Notes: generated by a model not told the origin, from the sequence alone. Positions 1 through 8,620 are shown, numbered from the stretch's first letter. The stretch is DNA of 64,000 nt from Rhizobium acidisoli (GCF_002531755.2 NZ_CP034999.1:607288-671287), one strand, 5' to 3'. Numbers and translations are program-made.

Positions 1-111
1 GATTGTTCGGACATGGTGACGATTTACTCTCTGAGCCTGGAAGGGGCGGAAGATGATGGGCAGACTGCGGGCAGCACATGAGTTAAGACAGCGCGTAGAC
101 GACGTCCTCTG

Positions 112-310
112 CGGCGATTACCAGCGCCAGATCCTCCGACCGCACGAACGGCGGGGGGAAGGCACTTCCCAATTCCGGGCGCGCCAGCGCAGCGCCCAGG
201 CACAGATACAGCCCTTAGCCGAGCGGCAGGTGCGGGTTGTGCAGCCGGTTGAAATCGAACATGTCGGTATCGCCATAGGTCGCCCGACCGTAGGAATTGG
301 CGCAGCAGGT
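112..310 (-). pseudogene. Cytochrome P450 C-terminal remnant
   Basis: Reading the minus strand gives a P450-like C-terminal stretch: a short FDFNR segment, then NPHLPLG, a stop codon, and GLYLCLGAALARPEL. This matches the family's heme-binding signature (FGxGxHxCLGxxLAR), with the cysteine that ligates heme in the LCLG part. The stop sits inside the signature, so the fragment cannot make a working enzyme. Nothing of the N-terminal oxygen-binding helix is visible. P450 genes are common on Rhizobium Sym plasmids, so this is probably a decayed copy of one of those. Confidence 0.55.
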
Positions 311-319
311 TCGACCGCA

Positions 320-467
320 CCCACCTACCGACCCGTCCGCAAACATAACTTCCAGACCAGTCCCACACCCCCGGCCTCCCTCCTGGCTCAAGGTCTGCCG
401 CTTTGGCTGTACCGCCCGCGACGTGGGCGATCGTTGTGGCTCGCAAATGAAGAACTCTAGATCGCAT
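320..467 (-). pseudogene. Outer-membrane beta-barrel protein N-terminal remnant
   Basis: The translation contains AADLEPGGRPGVWDWSGSYV, which resembles the first mature strand of alphaproteobacterial Omp25/Omp31-type porin-like proteins (usually VYDWTGFYVGG). A conventional signal peptide cannot be followed, and the reading frame runs directly into the P450 remnant, so this looks like two unrelated fragments joined by deletion. The match is short and the call is tentative. Confidence 0.3.
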
Positions 468-469
468 CC

Positions 470-1381
470 AACACTCCTGAGATTTTCCCGGTCACAACGG
501 AGCCACTATCATTGCCACAGCAAACCATGGGGACCTCACCAGACGCGAACAGCGACGCACCGCCCGAAGACCATCGCGCTGCGATTGGCGACATACCGTG
601 ACCAGAGCAAATTGCGTGCCGAGGTGAATTCGTGGGCTCAGCAGGCATTTCGTAGCAGCGCGTAGTGTCAAGCTCCCGCCATTCAGTCTCAATGCCGACA
701 ACCGCTGAGTACATGTCTGACAAAAGCCTGCTCTAACGCCGGTCTGCGTCCGATAGTCGGCGACCTGCATTGGGATGTCCCCGCGGCGGGCTTTCGTGCA
801 ACAATCCGCGCCACCTTCGACGTCGAAGTTGCCCCGCCAGTTTTCGTCCGATGGGCGGGAACGTCGTCGACTGCGCCGAGGCCGCCGCGTTAAAAGCGCC
901 GGCCCTGGGCAAATCTCACTGGACCCGCCTCGACTCACCGTCCGGAACACTGCAATAAAGTTTGCGGAGCTTATTTCCGCCAAATGCAAGTTGCGAACTT
1001 GCAGTCATCTCGTTTGACGTTGTTCTCAATGTTTCCACCCCCGCGCTTACCGAGACGGTCGAGCTTCTCGATCGGCGTAGGTCCAAAAGGCAACGGGAAA
1101 CGCTTAAATTTTCGAGGCATGTTCTCTTCCGGAAACATGTCATCTAATCAGAAGCGGCGGTCGGCAACAGTCGCCTTAGTCGGAGGTGCTTTCTAAACCA
1201 GACGATGCCCCCCAGAAGCCTCCTGCCGAAGATGAAGCAATCGAGAGACCAATGCAGCATCTCATGGACCGCCGCACCGTGGTGAAGAAAGCGGTCCTCG
1301 GTTGCTGGAGGTTGTTGACTAGTTCCATGACATCGAATTGAGCTTAAGCCTGATGAATTGGGTCAATACCTACACCGCTAA
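470..1381. other. No recognisable gene
   Basis: This stretch has only short overlapping reading frames in several phases with no motif I recognise. It ends at the TAA target duplication of the first IS5-type element. It is probably eroded accessory DNA. Confidence 0.5.
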
Positions 1382-1413
1382 GAGCCTGACTGTAAGCGGC
1401 AAGCCGAGGCCGT

Positions 1414-3006
1414 TCAGCCGGCGTAGTTCCACGGCATAAGTGCGTCGATTTCGCTGCTCGGCCAGCCATTGGCCATGCGCTCGAGCGTTTGGGTGAGCCA
1501 GGCGAGCGGATCGACGTTGTTCAGTTTTGCCGTCTGCAGCAGTGTCGCGATGGTCGCCCAGGTCCTTCCGCCGCCGTCGCTGCCGGCGAAGAGTGAGTTC
1601 TTTCTCGTAATGGCCTGGGGCCGGATCGCGCGCTCGACGATGTTGGAGTCGAGCTCGATGCGGCCGTCGATCAGGAAGCGCTCGAAGATGGCGCGGCGCG
1701 AGATGGCATAGCGGAGCGCCTCGGCGAGCTTCGATTTGCCGGAGACCCGCGGCAGGGTCTTTTGCCAGAGGGCAAAGAGGTCGGCGACGACCGCCGCAGA
1801 GGTTTGCTGACGCGCCGCGACACGGACCTCAGGGCTTTTGCCGCGGATGGTCTCCTCAATCTGCCAGAGCTTCGCCATCCGCTCGACCGTCGCCGTTGCA
1901 ATCTCGGAGCTTTTGCCGACATGCAGCTCATAGAACTTGCGCCGACTATGCGACCAGCAGCCAGCCAATGTGACGCCGTCATTGCCGCCATCGGAGCGGA
2001 CCAGCTTGTTATAGGCGGCATATCCGTCGACTTGCAGGATGCCGCGGTAGCCCTTGAGATGACGGGCGACGCACTCGCCGGCCCGACTGTCCTCAAAGCG
2101 ATAGACGACCATGGGCGGACCGCTGCCGCCAAATGGTCGGTCATCCCTGGCGTAGGCCCATAGATAGGCTGTCTTCGTCGATCCGGACCCGGGAGCGAGC
2201 GTCGGCAAGGTGGTTTCGTCGGCGAAGATCCGTTCGGCTTTCTTGATCTCATCAAAGAGGTAGTCGGCCAGGATCTCCAGCTCAAAGCCGAGCTTGCCCA
2301 TCCATTGCGCCATCAGTTTGCGGTCGAGCTCGACCTTGTCGCGGGCGTAAATCGCCTCCTGCCGGTAGAGCGGCAGGCCATCGGCATATTTGGAGACGGC
2401 AATCTGGGCGAGAAGTGCTTCCGTCGGAATGCCGGCTTCGATGATGTGTGCCGGCGCCGGTGCCTGGACGACGCCGTCCTCATTTTTGAAGGCATACTTC
2501 GGGCGGCGGGTGACGATGACGCGGAACTTCGCCGGCACCACATCCAGCCGCTCCGAGACGTCCTCGCCGATCAGCACCTTCTGCTTGCCGGCATGCTCCG
2601 GCCGCTCCTCCGGCTCTATCACGACTTCGACCCGCTCCAGGTGGGGTGCGAAGCCCTTGCGCGGTCGCGGCGGACGTTTGCCTTCTGGGCGCTCGCGGCC
2701 CTTGTTGACCTGTGCCTTGATCGCGGCGATGCCGGTCTCAATCTCCTCAAAGACAAAGGCCTGCTGCTCGTCGTCAATGGTGGGAGAGCCGAGCTTTTCC
2801 GATCGCCGCCCGAAGCGGGCGCGATCGAAGGCCTTCAGGATCTGCGTCAGCCGCTCGATGCGCTCATCGGCATCGGCGTTGCGCGCCTTGAGATCTGCGA
2901 CCTCGCTCTCAAGGGCGTCGGCCCGCGCCGCCTTTTCGGCCATGGCAAGCACCATGGCTTTTAGCGCTTCTACATCATCCGGGAGTTTGAGATCGGGCGG
3001 CGTCAT
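1414..3006 (-). CDS. tnpC: IS66 family transposase TnpC
   Basis: This 530-residue protein is the DDE transposase of the IS66 element. The N-terminal part (about residues 1-60) is a predicted coiled coil rich in alternating A, E, K and L. It is followed by the zinc-finger-like and linker region, and by a catalytic core with FADETTLPTLAPGSGSTKTA, LQVDGYAAYN and ELDSNIVERAIRP carrying the acidic residues. The C-terminus NNVDPLAWLTQTLERM is the usual IS66 C-terminal domain. Length is normal for the family. It lies downstream of tnpA and tnpB in the same direction. Confidence 0.95.
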   Translation of the reverse strand: MTPPDLKLPDDVEALKAMVLAMAEKAARADALESEVADLKARNADADERIERLTQILKAFDRARFGRRSEKLGSPTIDDEQQAFVFEEIETGIAAIKAQVNKGRERPEGKRPPRPRKGFAPHLERVEVVIEPEERPEHAGKQKVLIGEDVSERLDVVPAKFRVIVTRRPKYAFKNEDGVVQAPAPAHIIEAGIPTEALLAQIAVSKYADGLPLYRQEAIYARDKVELDRKLMAQWMGKLGFELEILADYLFDEIKKAERIFADETTLPTLAPGSGSTKTAYLWAYARDDRPFGGSGPPMVVYRFEDSRAGECVARHLKGYRGILQVDGYAAYNKLVRSDGGNDGVTLAGCWSHSRRKFYELHVGKSSEIATATVERMAKLWQIEETIRGKSPEVRVAARQQTSAAVVADLFALWQKTLPRVSGKSKLAEALRYAISRRAIFERFLIDGRIELDSNIVERAIRPQAITRKNSLFAGSDGGGRTWATIATLLQTAKLNNVDPLAWLTQTLERMANGWPSSEIDALMPWNYAG

Positions 3007-3079
3007 CGACCCGACCAGAGCACATTTTGCTCCGGTTTTCCTGCCCTTTCAGGCCGCTGATTCACTTCGCCGCAGGGCT

Positions 3080-3424
3080 TTACCCAACAATCTCCGGCGG
3101 CTTGACCGGCACGGATCGAACCCGCTTCCAGTCCATGCCATCGATGAGCGCCAGAAGCTGGGCATGGTTGAGCTGAACCCGGTTATGACCGATGCGGGGC
3201 CAGCAGAACTGCGATTTTTCCAGCCGCTTGGCATAAAGGCAGACGCCGGAGCCGTCCCACCAGACGATCTTCACTCTATCCGCTCGTTTGGCCCGGAAGA
3301 CGTAAAGTGCACCGTTGAACGGATCATTGCCGGCATCCCGCACCAGCGACAGCAAGCTGTCCGGGCCCTTGCGGAAGTCGACCGGATGACTGGCCAGGAA
3401 CACCTTTACGCCGGAGGGGATCAT
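3080..3424 (-). CDS. tnpB: IS66 family accessory protein TnpB
   Basis: This is a 114-residue IS66 Orf2/TnpB protein. It contains the conserved HPVDFRKGPDSLLSLV, GALYVFRAKRADRVKIVWWD and GSGVCLYAKRLE segments. TnpB is needed for efficient IS66 transposition, though its biochemical role is unclear. Its start overlaps the end of tnpA by 4 bases, as is normal for the family, suggesting coupled translation. Confidence 0.95.
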   Translation of the reverse strand: MIPSGVKVFLASHPVDFRKGPDSLLSLVRDAGNDPFNGALYVFRAKRADRVKIVWWDGSGVCLYAKRLEKSQFCWPRIGHNRVQLNHAQLLALIDGMDWKRVRSVPVKPPEIVG

Positions 3425-3795
3425 GCCGAACGCGCCGCGCGGATCACCCGCTGCAAGTGCGCCTCGTCAACATCTGCGCCGGCGCGCACAACAATGTCGC
3501 CAATGACAACCTCGATCACCGGGGCAGCCGGGCGCGCCGAGGCGACTTCGCCAGCCGAACGCGAGGCGGCATGGTCCAGAGCGTCACGACGCCAGGCGAA
3601 GAGCTGCGACGGATGAATGCCGATCCGATGGGCGATCGCCGATACGCTCGCGCCCGGCTCCAGCGCCTCGGCCACCGCCTGCGCTTTGAACTCATCCGAC
3701 CAGCGCCGGCGCAATTGCCGTGGAGCACCCTCAAGTCGCTCGGCGACCGCTTCGATCATATGGAAGGTTCTAGTTCCAGAACTAGGCGCAGACAT
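3421..3795 (-). CDS. tnpA: IS66 family accessory protein TnpA
   Basis: This 124-residue protein has a helix-turn-helix of the IS66/IS3 OrfA type around residues 28-70 (RRRWSDEFKAQAVAEAL, then GIHPSQLFAWRRD). The C-terminal half (VIEVVIGDIVVRAG, then a VIRAAR segment) is the usual IS66 TnpA tail. It is the first gene of the tnpABC operon and probably binds the element ends. Confidence 0.93.
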   Translation of the reverse strand: MSAPSSGTRTFHMIEAVAERLEGAPRQLRRRWSDEFKAQAVAEALEPGASVSAIAHRIGIHPSQLFAWRRDALDHAASRSAGEVASARPAAPVIEVVIGDIVVRAGADVDEAHLQRVIRAARSA

Positions 3796-3897
3796 AGAAG
3801 CTCACTTTGGCTCACAACGTGCGCTACCGATATCCGACCGCTAACCCTCTACGCCAGACGGGGTCTCCTTGCCGCTTACGCCTGACTCGAAAAGGTT

Positions 3898-4700
3898 TCA
3901 ACAATATCCGTACCTTGCCAAGCGTCGTGTCAGGAGCCGGATGTGGGCGATAGTGATCCCGGCCTCGGCTGGTGCGACGGACTTTTCCCAATCCTTCGCC
4001 AACCGTCGGCATTTGCCAAGCGATGCGAAGGTGCTCTCCACGACCCAGCGACGCGGCAGAACCTCGAAGCCCTTGGCCTTATCGGTCCGCTTGACGATCT
4101 GGAGCGTGAACGCAGCGATCTTTTGCAGTGTGCCCTTCAGCTTCGGTCCGGCATAACCACCGTCGGCGAAGATATGTCTCAGCCACGGCCAGCGCCTGAG
4201 AATGGTTTTGAAGACGGCAGGCGCGCCGTCGCGATCCTGAATATCGGCGCTGTGAACGATGAGGCCGACCATCGATGACGCTTGCGTCCCTTGATCTTCT
4301 TGCCCGCGTCATAGCCGGAAATTCCCCCGCTTTCCGTGGTTTTCACGCTTTGACTTCGATTACGCCTGCAGACGGCGAGGCTTCCCGGCCTTCCAATTCA
4401 GGCGCCTCCATCACAAGATGATGGTTGATCCGACCCCATAACCCTGTCGCTCGCCATTCGTAGAAATAGGACTGCACAGTTGTAAAAGACGGAAAATCCC
4501 TGGGCATCATCCGCCACTGCCCGTCGTAGCAATGTAAAGCAACGCATTCACGACCTTGCGACGATCGGTGCTGCGCGGCCTGCCCAATCGCCTCGGTCCA
4601 GGTAGACAAGGCGAGATCGATCCCCATTCCCGTTCCGTCAGATCGCTTGCATACCGCATTGCGTGTCGGGCATATTGCCGACGGGTGAAAAGTCCAGCCC
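3898..4700 (-). pseudogene. IS5-type transposase of element A, frameshifted
   Basis: The C-terminal third is in one frame (FADGGYAGPKLKGTL, then WVVESTFASLGKCRRLAKDW, carrying the second D and the E of the DDE triad). The N-terminal part is in another frame (WRMMPRDFPSFTTVQSYFYE, then EGREASPSAGVIEVKA). The first D region, between about 4260 and 4345, lies across the frame break. It is closely related to the transposase of element B, so the broken copy can be aligned along its length. Function is lost unless the breaks are sequencing errors. Confidence 0.8.
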
Positions 4701-4783
4701 ATTGTGGTCTCCGTTCGTCCTAAGCAAAAAAACAGAATCACAACTGGCTGATTTCACTCAACTCTTTTTCGGCCAGGCTCTAA

Positions 4784-5712
4784 GAGCCCGATTCAAAAGT
4801 TCATTCGTATATCCAATATCTTGCGATGCGCCTTGTGAGCATTCTGATTGAAGCGATTTGCGCCCATGCGGTTGCGCTTTCGATCGATTTCTCCCAATCC
4901 TTGGCGAGACGGCGGCAGCGTCCAAGCCAGGCGAAAGTCCTTTCCACCACCCATCTCTTGGGCAGGACGACGAAGCCCTTGGCGTGATCCGAACGCTTGA
5001 CGATTTCGATCGTCCAGTCACCATGGCCGCACATTGCTCGCCTCAACTTGGCTCCGGCGTAGCCACCATCGGCGAAGATGTGGCGCAGCCACGGAAAACG
5101 GCGGCGGATCGCCTTGAGGACATGGGGTGCGCCGTCGCGATCCTGTATGTCGGCAGCATGGATGAACACGAAGATCAGAAATCCAAGCGTATCGGTGACA
5201 ATCTGACGCTTGCGGCCCTTAATCTTCTTGCCTGCATCATAGCCGGATATTCCGCCGCTTTCCGTGGTCTTGACGCTTTGGCTGTCGATAATCCCTGCCG
5301 TCGGTTGCGCCTCCCGTCCCTCGATTTCCCGCGCCGCCATCACCAGAAGCTGGTTGATGCTCTGCCACAGTCCGATCGCGCGCCAAGCATAAAAATAACC
5401 GCGCATCGTCGAAACCGGCGGAAAATCGCCCGGCAGCATGCGCCATTGGCAGCCGCTCGAGGCGATATAGAGGATCGCCTCCACGACCGAGCGCATATTC
5501 GTCGTCCGACGCCGCCCGCCACGACGCGCTGGCGGGATCAGCGGTTTGATCAACGCCATTCCCGGTCCTTCAAATCACTTGGAAAACGAAGCACGTCTCG
5601 GTTATGCTCACGGCGAGCGATAGCAGTCCAGCTCATCGAAACCCCATTTGATTTAGCACCAATAGGGAATCACAACTGCCTGTTATCGCTCAACTTCTTT
5701 TAAATCGGGCTC
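4784..5712 (-). mobile_element. IS5-type element B, abutting element A
   Basis: The left end reads GAGCCCGATTCAAAAG and the right end on the opposite strand GAGCCCGATTTAAAAG. TAA flanks both ends (4781-4783 and 5713-5715). The left TAA is also the right target duplication of element A, so B inserted exactly at the end of A, or A next to B. Its right end overlaps the last nine codons and stop of the SpeD-like gene at 5683-6177, so that gene's tail is encoded by the insertion sequence. Confidence 0.88.
4801..5559 (-). CDS. IS5-family transposase, element B
   Basis: This 252-residue DDE transposase has IIDSQSVKTTESGG (first D), HIFADGGYAGAK (second D) and WVVERTFAWLGRCRRLAKDW (E, with the Y/R-type IS5 signature). 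Length is close to the family norm, but the usual opening, DLKDREW, lies just upstream in another frame. One G appears to be missing in the GAATGGCG stretch near 5560. The protein as read therefore lacks about 20 N-terminal residues and may be inactive, or the sequence may be one base short. Confidence 0.88.
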   Translation of the reverse strand: MALIKPLIPPARRGGRRRTTNMRSVVEAILYIASSGCQWRMLPGDFPPVSTMRGYFYAWRAIGLWQSINQLLVMAAREIEGREAQPTAGIIDSQSVKTTESGGISGYDAGKKIKGRKRQIVTDTLGFLIFVFIHAADIQDRDGAPHVLKAIRRRFPWLRHIFADGGYAGAKLRRAMCGHGDWTIEIVKRSDHAKGFVVLPKRWVVERTFAWLGRCRRLAKDWEKSIESATAWAQIASIRMLTRRIARYWIYE

Positions 5713-6177
5713 TAAAACATGTTCCACCTCGATTTCGGAGAATACTTTCGGTTGAAGCGCTTCCACAATATTAGGATGCGTTATTCTTGTTCCAAGAAGA
5801 CGCTTGTGCTCGATAATATCGATCCGAGATGGGCGAAATACGTCGCGCAACGCGGTGATACTCGCGTACGGGTCTAGCGAACCACAAAAAAATACGTCTA
5901 TCGCGACCATGCGTTCTTCGTGCCAGGTATTTACGCAAATGTGCGATTCAGCGAGAATTGCGAAGCCCGTGACGCCCCCATCTTCGCTATATTTTCTATA
6001 ACTCGATTCCAACATCGTTGCGCGGCAGTCATGAACGGCTTGCGCTACCGCCGCCTCAATCGCTTCAGCATTTCCCGTATTTTCTGCGTCCCACATATCG
6101 ATAAAGAGATGGGTTCCGGCGCATACTCGGTCTGAGCTAGGGTAATTTATTCCGCCTTTAGGCGCTCCGTTCAGCAT
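5683..6177 (-). CDS. SpeD-like pyruvoyl decarboxylase proenzyme (AdoMetDC family, altered motif)
   Basis: This 164-residue protein belongs to the bacterial S-adenosylmethionine decarboxylase (SpeD/SpeH) fold family. Members cleave themselves between Glu and Ser to make a catalytic pyruvoyl group. The cleavage motif is visible as LAESHICVNTWHEERM, with predicted self-cleavage at Glu77-Ser78. The Cys equivalent to the family's catalytic Cys is present (DVFFCG, Cys98). However, the His of the canonical HTWPE motif is Asn83, and the Pro is His86. Canonical enzymes need that His for processing, so either the chemistry or the substrate differs. Relatives of SpeD that decarboxylate other amino acids are known. 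The start overlaps the 3' end of the radical SAM gene by 20 bases, which implies coupling. The last residues (EPDLKEVER and stop) come from the end of IS5 element B. Confidence 0.8.
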   Translation of the reverse strand: MLNGAPKGGINYPSSDRVCAGTHLFIDMWDAENTGNAEAIEAAVAQAVHDCRATMLESSYRKYSEDGGVTGFAILAESHICVNTWHEERMVAIDVFFCGSLDPYASITALRDVFRPSRIDIIEHKRLLGTRITHPNIVEALQPKVFSEIEVEHVLEPDLKEVER

Positions 6178-7774
6178 ATATATGCTCCGCTTCTTGCTTT
6201 TGCATTGGGTGTGCAGGCGGCATAGCCATGATCTCCGTGGTGGCTTGAAGAATATCCTTTACCGAGGCTTCGTCTGGGTTTGTACCGCCGGCAATTGGAT
6301 AGATCTCAGAGGCTTCGCCAAAATTCCTTAACAACGACAGCATGGGACCGGGCTCCACCGCCCAATCCAAATAGGTATATTCATTCCCCTGAACCGTGTT
6401 TCTCAAAGGGTGTTGGACGGCCCAGTTCATGCTGATTGTGATCAGAGAGCCCGTTTTCCGCCAGCTTTCTAAGGCCGAAAACAATTGCTGCCTTTCAGCA
6501 GCTCCCTCGCCCATGCCAAATAGGAGGGATACCCCAACCTTGATTCCGGCTTCGGACAAGATTTCAACTGCTTTGTCCGCGCGTTCCATCCACGAACCCT
6601 TCTTGGTGGCGATGTTCTTGTGAAGACCTCCAACAAGTTCTGGGCGCGGTGTCTCGACCCCGATGAAAAGATATTCCAGGCCCATGCGGCCTAGTCTTCG
6701 TGCAAGGGCTGGGTTATTAATGATTTGGTCAATGGTCGCTTGTCCGCCAAGCCGCACAGGATTTTCGAGTGGGTCGAATACCTTTTCAAACTGAGCTACG
6801 AGGGCCGAATTCCATCCAAGAAGAGTTGAGTCTTCAATGAACGCCGAGACAGGAAAGTTTTCGCCGTAATCTGCCTTGACTACGCGGTGGGCTGCTGCGA
6901 GCTGGCCGCATAACCGGTGGGGGCTTGTCTTGAACTGTCGAGGAGGCCCGACAACGCTGATCCTCTCACTGCAGAAGATACAATCATAGATACATCCACG
7001 CCCGATGTCGCTGAAGACGTGCGCGGTAGGCGCGCCACCAAACACGTCAAAGCTAGTTGTAAGTCCGAACATTTCGGCTGGGGATGGCATCCCATTATAA
7101 TCGAGCGGCATGCCCGAAGAGCACACAGTGTGGACCTGATCGTCCATGATTGTGCCGGCGATCCAGTGCCCCGGGGTGGTCGTCAGGTGGCCCAATGAGA
7201 ATTTCGCCTCCCTTGGCGAAAAACCTCTTGCTTCCAAGGAAGCTACGACGCACCCAATTTCCGCGATAAAGTGTTCACCATCTCCGGAGAGCACGATGTC
7301 GAAACAGTTGGAAACTTTTCCGTCAGCAATTAGTCGCAGAGGGGATGCTAGATGATGTCTTACACGATTTTCGTCATCCCGATATATTGTTTCGGTGGCG
7401 TGGCGACCGCCAAGAACGATACAAACGTCATCGCCTAGAAACTCTCTGATGTATTTCGCTGTCTCAATCGCACCACGGAAGCATATCGACATCGCTCCTA
7501 TGAGAACCAAATTGGGCCGGACCCGGACTAATAGCGGCGTTAGCCTTCGCTGCACATCGTCCATGTCAGATAGCAGAAGCGTTGATTGTCGCCTGTCACT
7601 CCTGGTGCCGCGCCAATTGCTTTCGCCCCATGCACCTTCCGCCTTGGATGCCAGTGACGCAGCATATCTGCAGGCATTGTAGAGGCTTGCCGGATCGGCG
7701 CTTGATAATGCCATTTCGCCCGCCTCGCCGTGAGAAAACTGGGGGGCAGAACACGCGATTACACGTAAGCCCAC
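6158..7774 (-). CDS. B12-binding domain radical SAM protein
   Basis: This is a 538-residue class-B-like radical SAM enzyme. Residues about 75-180 look like a cobalamin-binding Rossmann domain (PNLVLIGAMSICFRGAIETA, CIVLGGRHATETIYRDD). The [4Fe-4S] motif CxxxCxxC is Cys261, Cys265 and Cys268 in GRGCIYDCIFCSE. A TIM-barrel core follows (FIEDSTLLGWN, YLFIGVETPRPELVGGLHKN, GIKVGVSLLFGMGEG). The GTG start is chosen because a strong GGAGGAAG ribosome site precedes it and the protein begins at a normal position for the family. Its 3' end overlaps the SpeD-like gene. Such enzymes methylate or rearrange unactivated carbons, and the substrate here is unknown. The pairing suggests the two proteins act in one small-molecule or polyamine-like pathway. 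Confidence 0.85.
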   Translation of the reverse strand: MGLRVIACSAPQFSHGEAGEMALSSADPASLYNACRYAASLASKAEGAWGESNWRGTRSDRRQSTLLLSDMDDVQRRLTPLLVRVRPNLVLIGAMSICFRGAIETAKYIREFLGDDVCIVLGGRHATETIYRDDENRVRHHLASPLRLIADGKVSNCFDIVLSGDGEHFIAEIGCVVASLEARGFSPREAKFSLGHLTTTPGHWIAGTIMDDQVHTVCSSGMPLDYNGMPSPAEMFGLTTSFDVFGGAPTAHVFSDIGRGCIYDCIFCSERISVVGPPRQFKTSPHRLCGQLAAAHRVVKADYGENFPVSAFIEDSTLLGWNSALVAQFEKVFDPLENPVRLGGQATIDQIINNPALARRLGRMGLEYLFIGVETPRPELVGGLHKNIATKKGSWMERADKAVEILSEAGIKVGVSLLFGMGEGAAERQQLFSALESWRKTGSLITISMNWAVQHPLRNTVQGNEYTYLDWAVEPGPMLSLLRNFGEASEIYPIAGGTNPDEASVKDILQATTEIMAMPPAHPMQKQEAEHIYAERSA

Positions 7775-7972
7775 GGGCTTCCTCCACTATCTATAATATT
7801 TTTTGAAATGATTCGGGCGGTTAAGCGATCCTTTCTTCGGTATTGGACTTGGTCGTATCCGATGGCATAAGTATTGATACAGCAAATAGGATCGTATAAC
7901 CGCGAAGCACGCAGAATACACCAAGTGGCAATGCCCGGTATATTTGATAATCCGTCCTCCGCCGAAATTGCC

Positions 7973-8404
7973 TTAAGGGGTGCGCCGTTTACGCCTTGGG
8001 TCAAGCTGGGGGACGTTGGACTGCTCAGTTTCATCGCGATCACGTTTTTGTGGCTGGTCTGCCTGCCGAGTTCCTGAATGTATCGACCTGTCGCTCTCGC
8101 GCGTGGGCCGGAAGGACATAAATAGCAGGCTCAAGAAATAGATGACCTGAAGGAAAAACGAAGCCGCTAAGGTTACGGCGAACGCTTTGAAGATGGAAAG
8201 CGAGGCAGCGTAAGCCGAAACAGCACTGGTGCACGTGACCAGCAGCAGGATGCAAAAAAAGGTTCTAAAGGGCAAGGTCTTGCTCCCCGTTCGTTCGTCC
8301 AATGTTTCAACTGCGTCAACGCCGACGATTTCGCCCGATTCGTCCACCCTATGAACGTGCATGACTTCGCCGTAAGCAGGCGTTGAAACAGCGTCTGCAA
8401 TCAA
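7973..8404 (-). CDS. Psi/ExoX-like exopolysaccharide-repressor-type small membrane protein
   Basis: The C-terminal part has two membrane segments (about RTFFCILLLVTCTSAVSAYA, then a second helix ending QVIYFLSLLFMSFRPTR). This two-helix layout ending in an LFM(V/S)xR motif matches rhizobial Psi/ExoX proteins, which inhibit exopolysaccharide production; psi is known from R. phaseoli Sym plasmids. The first 40 codons (GEVMHVHRVDESGEIVGVD) instead resemble a piece of the ferredoxin FdxB. The real start is therefore probably internal, for example a TTG near 8268 behind GGGGAG. The long C-terminal tail is charged. It lies upstream of the radical SAM gene in the same direction. Confidence 0.6.
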   Translation of the reverse strand: MIADAVSTPAYGEVMHVHRVDESGEIVGVDAVETLDERTGSKTLPFRTFFCILLLVTCTSAVSAYAASLSIFKAFAVTLAASFFLQVIYFLSLLFMSFRPTRESDRSIHSGTRQADQPQKRDRDETEQSNVPQLDPRRKRRTP

Positions 8405-8620
8405 TGCGGGCTGCGCCGTCGACAGCGATCAAATACTTCGGCATTCAGCTGGTGCCATAGGTTGCCAAAAGCCGGGTAAGCGCGAATACGCCAAAGTGGC
8501 GACTTCTTCCTTCGCGGCTTCCAACTCGGCAAATGCAATGAATGTCTTCCGCCCTTCAGTGTTGACCTTGTCCAGTGAAACGGGAGGCCTTCGGCAACGT
8601 AGCAAACGCCGCAATTTTGA
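8300..8620 (-). pseudogene. Decayed DUF683 - fdxB segment
   Basis: Two neighbouring pieces match genes that are intact at 48419-48936. The first, in one frame, reads TFIAFAELEAAKEEVATLA and parallels TFDAFAELNAAKEELAALE of the DUF683 protein. The second, in another frame, reads GEVMHVHRVDESGEIVGVD and parallels REVMHLYGVDEAGGILGI of FdxB. Order and orientation are the same as in the intact pair. The cysteine cluster region of the ferredoxin is not preserved. This is a broken copy of the 3' end of a nif operon, now joined to the psi-like gene. Confidence 0.65.

Larger units (their letters stand above)
1392..3879 (-). mobile_element. Complete IS66-family element with 8-bp target duplication
   Basis: The ends carry a 12-base inverted repeat, GTAAGCGGCAAG at the left and its complement at 3868-3879. 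The 8-base sequence GCCTGACT lies directly outside both ends (1384-1391 and 3880-3887). An 8-base duplication is typical of IS66. The element is 2,488 bp and holds tnpA, tnpB and tnpC on the minus strand, all with open reading frames. Intact ends, perfect target duplication and open genes indicate a relatively recent insertion that may still be mobile. Confidence 0.93.
1382..4780. mobile_element. IS5-type element A, interrupted by an IS66-type element
   Basis: The left end reads GAGCCTGACT, followed after the IS66 insert by CGAAAAGGTTTC. The right end on the opposite strand reads GAGCCTGGCCGAAAAAGAG, giving imperfect terminal inverted repeats. TAA is found immediately outside both ends (1379-1381 and 4781-4783), consistent with the short T-A rich duplications of the IS5/IS427 group. 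The IS66 element lies only 10 bases inside the left end. Its transposase is frameshifted, so the element is probably not autonomous. Confidence 0.8.

Noticed and set aside
2390..3616. A 408-codon open frame opposite the IS66 genes
   Set aside because: It spans parts of three IS66 genes on the other strand and is low-complexity in R, S and A.
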